33,689 bases of DNA from Oscillospiraceae bacterium (GTDB lineage: Bacteria > Bacillota > Clostridia > Oscillospirales > UBA929), in contig WRLU01000023.1 of the NCBI GenBank assembly GCA_009777475.1, positions 1 to 33,689 of the forward strand, in the 5' to 3' direction. The translations under genes were made by a program, and so were the position numbers. The notes under the pieces were generated by a model that was given only the letters and a program-made list of their open reading frames with translations, was not told where the DNA came from and ran no database searches. The stretch's first letter is position 1; each line of letters starts with the position of its first letter. Shown piece by piece: positions 7,011-13,037 of this stretch.

Positions 7011-7039
7011 ATTATACACAATAATACACAACGCGTCAA
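7011..7039 (-). promoter_or_regulatory. hicAB promoter with direct-repeat operator candidate
   Basis: Minus-strand TTGACG (7039-7034), a 17-base spacer and a consensus TATAAT (7016-7011). The 8-base word ATACACAA is repeated at 7014-7021 and 7024-7031, ten bases (one helical turn) apart and inside the spacer, which suits binding by the HicB ribbon-helix-helix domain (inference). Confidence 0.8.
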
Positions 7040-7087
7040 CCCCTTTTTCACAAAAAATTAAAAAAATATTTTAGAGGTGACTTTCTT

Positions 7088-7984
7088 ATGAGCAACAAAA
7101 ACTTAGCCCGTCGGACAGAAATTGCAATCAAAATCAACGGCGTAAAAGTCAGCAAGGATATGAACAAATATCTTTCCCAACTCACCTATACCGACAACGA
7201 AGAGGACAAAACGGACGATTTGCAAATATCTATTGATGACCGGGAAGGGGTTTGGATAAAAGACTGGATGAAACAGAAAAAGCAACCAAAACCCGCACCG
7301 CCGCCGAAAAAGACCAACCGCCCGACCTTGCGTAAAGGGGCGCGGGGTGGGGACGCTAAATATATGCAAAGCCTGTTGATAAAAAATAGGCAAAAATTAC
7401 CCATATACGGCGTTGATGGGATTTTCGGAAGCGAAACCGAAGCCGCCGTCCGGGGCTTCCAAAAAGCGGCAGGGCTTACGGTCAACGGCGTTTGTGATTC
7501 GGTGATGTGGGCGAAATTGGAAGGCGAGGGCAACGAGAGCGGGGCAAAGGCGGTTGAAACCACGGTAAACGGCTCTATATCCGCCGTCATTGTACAAAAA
7601 AACTGGAATAGTGACGGCAAAGACCGGGTGCTTGATTGCGGCGTTTTTGAAATCGACAGCTTGGACACTTCGGGACCGCCCGCAAATGTGAGCATAAAAG
7701 GCACGTCCCTTCCTCATTCATCCACAATGCGGACGCAGAAAAAAACGAGGGCATGGGAAAATGTTAAACTTTCCGCCATTGCGAAAGAGATAGCCAAAAA
7801 AAGCGGGCTGAAGTGTATGTTTGAATCGGCAACCGACCCGCTGTACAAACGCCGTGAGCAAGTGCAGGTGTCCGATATTGTGTTTTTACGGCGGCTTTGC
7901 AAAAGTACAGGCATATCCCTAAAACAGTGCATCAGGAAACAGGGACAATTAAAGTTTCAACTTACCCATCGTGGAGAGGGCTGA
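7088..7984 (+). pseudogene. Phage late control gpD (tail hub) with internal peptidoglycan-binding domain, 3' truncated
   Basis: Start at ATG 7088 with AGAGGTGA 7 bases upstream; 298 residues remain. Residues 1-60 (ARRTEIAIKINGVKV, LTYTDNEEDKTDDLQISIDD) match the first domain of clostridial gpD. Residues ~80-150 form a peptidoglycan-binding domain (LRKGARGGDAKYMQSLL, GVDGIFGSETEAAVRGFQKA) inserted after a proline/lysine linker. Residues ~155-280 resume gpD (SGPPANVSIKGTSLPHS, REQVQVSDIVFLRRLCKSTG). After GISLK the reading frame departs from the family and ends at 7984, so the last domain is missing. gpD forms the hub at the tip of a contractile tail, where a wall-binding domain makes sense. 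Loss of the end probably inactivates it. Confidence 0.78.
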
Positions 7985-7993
7985 AAATTTGTC

Positions 7994-8021
7994 TTGACTT
8001 CTTGGTGTGGTGTGGTATACT
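7994..8021 (+). promoter_or_regulatory. Promoter of candidate antisense RNA
   Basis: TTGACT at 7994-7999, a 16-base spacer and TATACT at 8016-8021. No credible protein-coding gene follows on this strand; a strong terminator appears about 95 bases downstream, so the product should be a short RNA. Confidence 0.7.
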
Positions 8022-8027
8022 AAAAAT

Positions 8028-8120
8028 GCAAGAGACGTGTCGGAAACCGACACGCCGCCAATTGTATTGTTATGCTATGTAGTCGCCTACTCTTGGCAGG
8101 GGGGCGGCTACATAGCTTTT
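8028..8120 (+). ncRNA. Candidate antisense RNA of a type I toxin-antitoxin locus
   Basis: The predicted transcript runs about 93 nt, from just after the promoter at 7994-8021 to the T-run at 8117-8120. It would fold into a perfect 8-bp hairpin (CGTGTCGG, AAA, CCGACACG at 8036-8054). A 14-bp terminator hairpin follows, with GCTATGTAG at 8074-8082 pairing with CTACATAGC at 8108-8116, extended by five more pairs. It is complementary to the last codons and 3' region of the small hydrophobic peptide gene on the other strand. The layout of convergent genes overlapping at their 3' ends is that of known Firmicute type I pairs such as bsrG/SR4 and txpA/RatA. Confidence 0.6.
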
Positions 8121-8188
8121 GGGGCTAAACCCATCAATATCAAAAGCACCAATACGGCACAAATAACATAACGAATCAGCTTTGCCAT
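8108..8188 (-). CDS. Small hydrophobic peptide, candidate type I toxin
   Basis: A 26-codon gene from ATG 8188 to TAG 8108. The peptide begins MAKLIRY, continues with one uninterrupted hydrophobic segment (VICAVLVLLILMGLA) and ends PKAM. A single membrane helix with positive charges at its N-terminal side is the usual look of type I toxins that damage the membrane. A GGGGGTG ribosome binding site lies 6-8 bases upstream. It has its own promoter (8270-8298), giving a leader of about 75 nt, and an antisense RNA gene overlaps its 3' end. I do not recognise the peptide as a named family. It lies exactly at the break between the truncated gpD and the endolysin, so it may be a prophage-borne accessory gene. 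A non-toxin membrane peptide is the main alternative. Confidence 0.6.
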   Translation of the reverse strand: MAKLIRYVICAVLVLLILMGLAPKAM

Positions 8189-8269
8189 ACACTATCACCC
8201 CCTTCCCACACGTCAAATCCGCAGGGAAGAAAGGCGGCGTAACCGGAACCAACACCCTCTTGCCAAACC

Positions 8270-8298
8270 AGTATATCACAGCATTCGACAAACCGCAA
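8270..8298 (-). promoter_or_regulatory. Promoter of the small hydrophobic peptide gene
   Basis: Minus-strand TTGCGG (8298-8293), a 17-base spacer and TATACT (8275-8270). It points to the peptide gene with start codon at 8188. Confidence 0.6.
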
Positions 8299-8315
8299 CA
8301 AGCAAAAGCGTCTGC

Positions 8316-8346
8316 AAAAAAACCGTCTCCAACCGGGGGCGGTTTT
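8316..8346. terminator. Rho-independent terminator, strongest on the minus strand
   Basis: AAAACCG plus five further pairs (8319-8330), loop AACC, then the matching arm ending CGGTTTT (8335-8346). On the minus strand it is followed by a run of seven T. It lies just upstream of the endolysin ribosome binding site and would shield the peptide-gene promoter from antisense readthrough. Confidence 0.6.
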
Positions 8347-8380
8347 GTTATGTCAGCAAAATCAGAAAGGAAGATGTAAA

Positions 8381-9103
8381 ATGGCAAACCAAATCAGAGA
8401 TTTGAACACACTGCACCCCAAAATGAGAGATTTAGCTCTCAAGTTTTTGGACGAGTGCAAAAAACAGGGCATGAGCGTTCTCATTTATGAAACACTCCGC
8501 TCCCAAGCCTACCAAGACGCACTCTACGCCCAGGGCCGTACCAAACCGGGTAAAATCGTCACCAATGCCACAGGTGCGGGGATGTCCAGCTACCATATGT
8601 GGGGGCTGGCGTTTGACTTTTGTCAAAATGTGCCGGGCAATATGTATCCGGCTGATTTTATGAAAAAGGGCGGCGCAATCGGCAAAAAGCTGGGTCTTGT
8701 CTGGGGCGGGGACTTCAAAAGCATTGTGGATACGCCGCACTTTGAGTTTCGGGCATTGGGGGATATTTCATCCCTCAAAACCAGATACGGTACCCTTGAT
8801 GCCCTCAAAAAGACATGGCCGGGAACTGCCGCAACCGTACCCGCCGCACCGCCCAGCACGACCAAAACCCACGCTTCACCATTGAATGCACCAGCGAAAA
8901 TCCCTGTCACCATCAAGCGGGGAAGTAAAGGCGAAAACGTCAAACTGCTGCAAAGAGAGCTGAATAAACGTGGAGCGGTCTTGAAGGTAGACGGCGATTT
9001 TGGACCAAAGACGGATGCCGCCGTGAGGGCATATCAGAAGAAACAGGGTCTGGTTGTGGACGGTGTGGTCGGGGAGAAGACGTGGAAACGGTTGTTGGGG
9101 TAG
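8381..9103 (+). CDS. Phage endolysin: M15 peptidase with C-terminal peptidoglycan-binding domain
   Basis: A 240-residue protein starting at ATG 8381, with GAAAGGAAG 6-14 bases upstream. Residues 1-150 form an M15 peptidase of the L-alanoyl-D-glutamate or D-Ala-D-Ala endopeptidase type: YETLRSQAYQDALYAQGRTK, the zinc-ligand motif SSYHMWGLAFDF, and TPHFEFRA with the third ligand. A proline/alanine/threonine linker (~150-180) leads to a peptidoglycan-binding domain (IKRGSKGENVKLLQREL, VDGDFGPKTDAAVRAYQKKQ). The enzyme would cut peptide cross-links of the cell wall at lysis. All expected residues are present and the length is normal, so it may still be functional although the rest of the prophage is broken. 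No holin is evident next to it. Confidence 0.92.
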   Translation: MANQIRDLNTLHPKMRDLALKFLDECKKQGMSVLIYETLRSQAYQDALYAQGRTKPGKIVTNATGAGMSSYHMWGLAFDFCQNVPGNMYPADFMKKGGAIGKKLGLVWGGDFKSIVDTPHFEFRALGDISSLKTRYGTLDALKKTWPGTAATVPAAPPSTTKTHASPLNAPAKIPVTIKRGSKGENVKLLQRELNKRGAVLKVDGDFGPKTDAAVRAYQKKQGLVVDGVVGEKTWKRLLG

Positions 9104-9138
9104 GGGGGTGTATAAACGTGTCCGATTCGGACACATGA

Positions 9139-9681
9139 AAACACAAAAATGCCCGCCCGGCCATCACCGTATCGCCGGACAGAGGCCGTGGCGCATATGG
9201 CTGGTGCAGCGTAGACGAGATATGGAAGAACGGCGAAACCACCCACCGCGAAATTAACCTCTGCGCCGAATACCTCGACCGCCCCATGCCGGAAGTATGC
9301 GGCACCATGCTCCACGAAATGGCGCACCTTTATAATATCCACCACGGTATCGAGGACGTAAGCAATAACGGCTATTATCACAATAAGCGGTTCAAAGATA
9401 CGGCGGAAGCGCACGGCCTTATTATTGAGAAACACGACAAATACGGTTGGACGATAACCACCCTAACCCCGGAGGCCAGCGTATGGCTGGCGGAGGCTTT
9501 GGGCGACGACGCGATCCGCGCGTCCCGCCTGCCGGAAGGGAGCGGTTCCGGGAAGAAAGGCAAGAAATCAAAGAACCGCAGTATCAAATATGTCTGCCCG
9601 ATATGCGACACGAGCATTCGCGCCACGCGGGAGGTCAATGTAGTATGCGGGGATTGCGACGTACCATTTGAGCGGGAATAA
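9139..9681 (+). pseudogene. SprT-like zinc metalloprotease, start missing
   Basis: The frame opens right after an in-frame TGA at 9136 and reads ITVSPDRGRGAYGWCSVDEI, then TMLHEMAHLYN (the HExxH zinc motif), GYYHNKRFKDTAEAHGL and a C-terminal zinc ribbon (VCPICDT ... VVCGDCDVPFER). SprT/Spartan-like proteins cut proteins crosslinked to DNA; such genes are common in clostridial phages and integrative elements. The sequence that should hold the start codon and the first residues is missing, and the only in-frame ATG (9286) falls just before the HEMAH motif and would cut away the front of the domain. I therefore call it 5' truncated. A 17-base palindrome (GTGTCCGA, T, TCGGACAC at 9118-9134) lies at the junction. 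A terminator follows at 9692-9738. Confidence 0.7.
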
Positions 9682-9691
9682 CCGCTGCAAA

Positions 9692-9738
9692 CAAGAAAGT
9701 GCCGGATGTGGATCATAACCACGCCCGGCGCTTTCTTG
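9692..9738. terminator. Bidirectional terminator between convergent genes
   Basis: CAAGAAAGTGCCGG at 9692-9705 pairs with CCGGCGCTTTCTTG at 9725-9738 (one wobble pair), with an inner GTGG/CCAC stem. It separates the SprT-like remnant from the convergent HNH gene. Confidence 0.7.
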
Positions 9739-9751
9739 CTTCTGAGTTGTT

Positions 9752-10861
9752 TTATTCGTAGTATTTCAATAGCTGCTTGAATGTTATGTCTAACCTTGCT
9801 TGCTTCAAGCGGCCTATTCTTGCGTCGTATAGCTTCCGCAAACTATCCTCAAAGGCCATGCCGTAGTGCGCCCAATTATGGCAGTTGCTACAAAGAGAAA
9901 CAATGTTGGCCGGGTTGTCTAACGAGTATTCAAAATCGTCTTGAAACTTCATAGGTATTAAGTGATGGGCTTCTGTATAATCGAATTTTTTGTTTTTCCG
10001 TTTAAAGGTGATATGTTCCGCGTCGATTTCACATTTATAATCCGCCACCCTTAACGCATGGACTGATTTATGCGGGTTGCGCTCATAGGTTTTGCCGAGC
10101 GGTGTATCTATCATTTCGGGCTTTTTAATCGCCCCGTCCCCGTATTGCTTCTTCACTTTGTCCGTGATAATTATTCGGTCAACTTCAACATTTTGTTCAC
10201 CGTCATACCATGCTTCGGCGGTTTTTACTTCGTCGTCGATTTCTTCTTTTGACGGTCTACCGAAGCGACTGTATAGATAGTGACCGAATTTGAGAGCCGA
10301 CCATGAAGAAAACACAGGATATGAATTTTTATAATCAATCAACATTTCCCGGAGGTCAATGGGGTCTGTTATTCCCGTGTAGCTTATGCCGAGGTTATCT
10401 AAAAAGTATTTTAGGTGAATGTCGGAAAAAATGTTAAGATACCTTTCGGGAAAATACATTGACAAAATTTTGCCCCGAAACATATTACTGATAGGGCTTG
10501 CCTTGATACCTGCTATATTTTCGCTTTTACCATTGTCGTATAGGTCTAAAAGGGCGTTTCTAATGTTTGAAAAATCATGCTCCGTCCATGCCCTCCATTG
10601 TGGCTCATGCGTCTTTGAATCATAGTATACGCCGAATTTATGAGAAGTGGAACCTTTGAAATTTCCTAAATCAATCAGCTTTGTTTCTAACCAATAACAA
10701 AAACTATCGTTGTCACCCCTGCCGAGCGCGTATTCCTCAATGGTTATCGTTTTCAGTTTTTCCCGGTTGAACCGGGCAACAAATTCTTGACGCACCTTTT
10801 CAGCCTTGTTGTGCGCTTCGCCCGTTTCAAAGTATTTTGCTTGTTCTATAAAATCGTTCAT
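9752..10861 (-). CDS. HNH nuclease with McrB-like N-terminal domain (candidate restriction/defence protein)
   Basis: A 369-residue protein whose ATG at 10861 overlaps the stop of dinB by ATGA. The N-terminal half (FNREKLKTITIEEYALGRGD, DSFCYWLETKL, KFGVYYDSK, then MFRGKILSMYFPERYLNIFS) resembles the module often found in front of the AAA+ motor of McrB-type restriction proteins. The C-terminus carries an HNH domain: YKCEIDAEHITF, EAHHLIP at about 297-303, an Asn near 316-319, and CSNCHNWAHYG at about 324-334. No AAA+ motor is present, so specificity and cutting may lie in a single chain, as in McrA-like enzymes (inference). Family knowledge supports a nuclease; the target (modified or foreign DNA) is not shown by the sequence. 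Coupling to dinB is unusual and may mean joint expression under DNA stress. Confidence 0.8.
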   Translation of the reverse strand: MNDFIEQAKYFETGEAHNKAEKVRQEFVARFNREKLKTITIEEYALGRGDNDSFCYWLETKLIDLGNFKGSTSHKFGVYYDSKTHEPQWRAWTEHDFSNIRNALLDLYDNGKSENIAGIKASPISNMFRGKILSMYFPERYLNIFSDIHLKYFLDNLGISYTGITDPIDLREMLIDYKNSYPVFSSWSALKFGHYLYSRFGRPSKEEIDDEVKTAEAWYDGEQNVEVDRIIITDKVKKQYGDGAIKKPEMIDTPLGKTYERNPHKSVHALRVADYKCEIDAEHITFKRKNKKFDYTEAHHLIPMKFQDDFEYSLDNPANIVSLCSNCHNWAHYGMAFEDSLRKLYDARIGRLKQARLDITFKQLLKYYE

Positions 10862-12054
10862 GCTGTACCTCCTGTTTTTTCCGTATCACTTTTGTCTATA
10901 TGAAGCCGCTTTTCTGAAACCAACTCGCTCCCGGATTTCACACTTTTTAACCCATATTTCCGTTGGATTTTCATTGCAACATCATCCAGCCGGTCGGTAT
11001 TATTCGTCTTGCCAATATCATCAAACAAGGTTAATTGCGTGTCCGCTTCGTTTGTGAAGTTACTGAGAGTGATGCCAACCAGCCGAATAGGACGCCGCTC
11101 CACCTTATCCAGTAATTCGGCGACGGTGTTATAAATCACATCGGTTTTATTTGTGGCATCGCCGCTCTTTGACCGAGTAATCTTTTTCATGTCCTTAAAC
11201 GTGACTTTCAGCGTTATCGTTTTAATGTATTTTTCATCAAGCCTTATTTGAAAACCGAGTTCTCGTGCAATGAGCCGCAGGACATCTTTGAGATATTCGC
11301 GGTCGGTTATATCCTCTTGAAATGTATGCTCTTTTCCGAATGACTGCGATTTTGAAGGGGTCAACACTTTCCGATTGTCGATACCGTCTGCGAGGTCAAT
11401 GATATGCTGCCCTTGCTGCCGTGCCACCGCTTCCCGGTTGTTGTATATGTCCCGCACGGTATGGATGCCGATTTTATTCAGCTCCGCTTCGGTTTTCGGC
11501 CCCACGCCATATATGATTCGGACATTGCGGTCAATAATAAGTTCACGCAGGGCGTCGGGTGTTAGTATTTGAAAAAACCCGTCAGGCTTTTTTTCTTCGC
11601 TTGCCAGTTTCGCCGACATCATAGAGTACCCGATACCAACCGAGCAGGGCAGCCCGGTTTCGTCTTTAACCCGGCGTTTGATTTCACGCCCGATATTTTC
11701 CGCTCCGCCAAACAACCCAACGGAGCCGGTGACATCGAGGAAACCCTCGTCAAGCGAAATATACTCTACCAAGTCGGTGTAATCATCCCAAATTTTGTGT
11801 ATCTGCCGGGAAGCTTTCTCATACTTATGGCCGTTAGGGTGCATATAGATTCCGTGAGGGCAGCGGCGGTACGCTTCTTTAATGCTCATGGCGGATCGGA
11901 CACCGTACTTTCGCGCTTCGTAACTGCAAGTGGAAACAACCCCTCGCTCATGCGGCAACGAGCCGATAATGAGGGGCTTACCTGCAAGGTCGGGGTTATC
12001 GCGGATTTCTACTGCCGCGAAAAACATATCCATATCAACGTGTACGATTTCCAT
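10858..12054 (-). CDS. dinB: DNA polymerase IV (Y-family, DinB)
   Basis: A 398-residue protein. The start at ATG 12054 matches homologues (MEIVHVDMDMFFAAVE), whereas an upstream TTG at 12099 would overlap the -10 box. Motifs: HVDMDMFFAAVE with two metal-binding Asp, YEARKYGVRSAMS, and EYISLDEGFLDVTG with the catalytic Asp-Glu pair. Helix-hairpin-helix elements (YGVGPKTEAELNKIGIHTV) and a little-finger domain follow. The C-terminus has TQLTLFDD, a QxxLF-like sliding-clamp-binding motif. The enzyme does error-prone translesion synthesis. It is first in a two-gene operon with an HNH nuclease (ATGA overlap), inside the accessory region, so this is probably a mobile copy and the chromosome may carry another. 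No LexA-type box is obvious; a GCAATATTGC palindrome is just upstream of the -10 box. Confidence 0.95.
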   Translation of the reverse strand: MEIVHVDMDMFFAAVEIRDNPDLAGKPLIIGSLPHERGVVSTCSYEARKYGVRSAMSIKEAYRRCPHGIYMHPNGHKYEKASRQIHKIWDDYTDLVEYISLDEGFLDVTGSVGLFGGAENIGREIKRRVKDETGLPCSVGIGYSMMSAKLASEEKKPDGFFQILTPDALRELIIDRNVRIIYGVGPKTEAELNKIGIHTVRDIYNNREAVARQQGQHIIDLADGIDNRKVLTPSKSQSFGKEHTFQEDITDREYLKDVLRLIARELGFQIRLDEKYIKTITLKVTFKDMKKITRSKSGDATNKTDVIYNTVAELLDKVERRPIRLVGITLSNFTNEADTQLTLFDDIGKTNNTDRLDDVAMKIQRKYGLKSVKSGSELVSEKRLHIDKSDTEKTGGTA

Positions 12055-12087
12055 ATTGAACACCCGGTTTATTAAATTCTTAGCATC

Positions 12088-12116
12088 ATTATATCGCAAT
12101 ATTGCAAAAAAATAAA
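12088..12116 (-). promoter_or_regulatory. Probable dinB-HNH promoter with adjacent palindrome
   Basis: A perfect TATAAT on the minus strand (12093-12088) with a poor -35 (TTTATT, 12116-12111) at 17 bases. The palindrome GCAATATTGC (12096-12105) fills the spacer and could be a repressor or activator site. The weak -35 suggests regulated expression (inference). Confidence 0.5.
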
Positions 12117-12194
12117 GGGGGGCTCGGAATTGTTTTATAAGTCTTTTTCGATTTTGGGGGAGCTTGGCCTGTTTTGGGAGGGGGGCTCGGAATT
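12117..12194. repeat. Two 15-bp direct repeats in the dinB-tRNA gap
   Basis: GGGGGGCTCGGAATT occurs at 12117-12131 and 12180-12194, 63 bases apart. The remaining sequence of the gap between the dinB start and the tRNA (12055-12393) has no credible gene; it also contains ATGACACA twice near 12280-12310 and the terminator of the tRNA. The function of the repeats is unknown. Confidence 0.55.
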
Positions 12195-12335
12195 TTTGAG
12201 CGTTTCGGACGGTTTTACTTTACCTGCCCATTTTTGAGTGATTTTCGAGGTGATTTTCCACCCGTTCCAATTCCAACATGACACATAGAAATCCCGCTAT
12301 ACCCTATGACACAAGGGCTTTTGCGGGTTTCGGGC

Positions 12336-12361
12336 AAAACAAAAACCGCCCACATGGAGCG
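12336..12361 (-). terminator. Terminator of tRNA-Ser(GCT)
   Basis: On the minus strand CGCTC, loop CATGT, GGGCG, followed by GTTTTTGTTTT, about 33 bases after the tRNA 3' end. A second small hairpin, ATCAAAG/CTTTGAT, lies between the two. Confidence 0.6.
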
Positions 12362-12393
12362 ATTTTCATTTTATCAAAGTTTGTCCTTTGATT

Positions 12394-12484
12394 TGGCGGA
12401 GAAGGAGGGATTTGAACCCTCGCACGCTTTAACACGTCTACGCCCTTAGCAGGGGCGCCTCTTCGGCCACTTGAGTACTTCTCC
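12394..12484 (-). tRNA. tRNA-Ser (anticodon GCT, reads AGC/AGU)
   Basis: On the minus strand GGAGAAG (12484-12478) pairs with CTTCTCC, followed by discriminator G and an encoded CCA at 12396-12394. The anticodon stem CGCCC/GGGCG encloses CTGCTAA with anticodon GCT. A long variable arm (GTAGACGTGTTAAAGCGTGC region) and the T-loop TTCAAAT complete a class II serine tRNA of 91 nt. Confidence 0.97.
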
Positions 12485-12523
12485 GAATAGAGGTTGACAT
12501 TACAGAGTAACCCCAACGCTGGG

Positions 12524-12552
12524 ATAATATCAAAAAATAAATAGTGTGTCAA
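12524..12552 (-). promoter_or_regulatory. Promoter of tRNA-Ser(GCT)
   Basis: Minus-strand TTGACA (12552-12547), 17-base spacer, TATTAT (12529-12524). As at the other tRNA-Ser gene, the IS1-like remnant starts 16 bases upstream of the -35 box. Confidence 0.85.
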
Positions 12553-12567
12553 GCATTATTTTTACCT

Positions 12568-12813
12568 AGGAGTGGACAATAGCACTGATTACAGGAAGTC
12601 CAACACAGAAAAGGGTAGCTCGTGCGATTTTGGATCACGTCCGTGCCGATATTTCATTTTAACAACGCCAAAACGATTATAAGTATCCACAAACACTTCC
12701 AGCACAGCCCGCAGCGTCTCTATTTTTCGTGCGAAACACCTGCTTCTTCGCGCTAAAATCGGTATATAGTGCCGCAAATCCGCATTTGTGCCCTCGACCG
12801 TAAAAGTGGCATT
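12568..12813 (-). mobile_element. IS1-like insertion sequence remnant, copy 2 (only the transposase 3' end)
   Basis: The terminus AGGAGTGGACAATAGCACT (12568-12586) is identical to that of copy 1. About 246 bp are kept, encoding TFTVEGTNADLRHYIPILAR, RCFARKIETLRAVLEVF and DPKSHELPFSVLDF on the minus strand. Similarity to copy 1 ends at about 12813, after which the sequence is unrelated. The rest of the element and its other inverted repeat are gone. Between 12814 and the promoter at 12925 I see no gene. Confidence 0.8.
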
Positions 12814-12924
12814 CAGTAGGAAAAGAAACTTTGTCCTAATACATGTCCAATTCCGCCCATACAAAATACTAGCTAAAGCCCCCGCATACCGAGCGATTTT
12901 CTGCAGGGCAAACGCCAAAAAGGC

Positions 12925-12953
12925 TTGACAGGGGATGTGGGGAGCGGCATAAT
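12925..12953 (+). promoter_or_regulatory. Promoter of the secreted subtilase gene
   Basis: A consensus TTGACA (12925-12930), 17-base spacer and CATAAT (12948-12953), about 85 bases before the subtilase start. Confidence 0.75.
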
Positions 12954-13037
12954 GGAGGTAGTGGGTGCATTTGTTGCAAGCAGATACAATGTGACAGGTG
13001 TCCGGAGTTAATTTATTATTTGAAATGGGGGTTGTTT

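Noticed and set aside
12117..12194. Attachment site or replication iterons in the 15-bp direct repeats
   Set aside because: Only two copies, mostly a G-run plus CTCGGAATT, with no replication or integrase gene beside them; no function can be supported.
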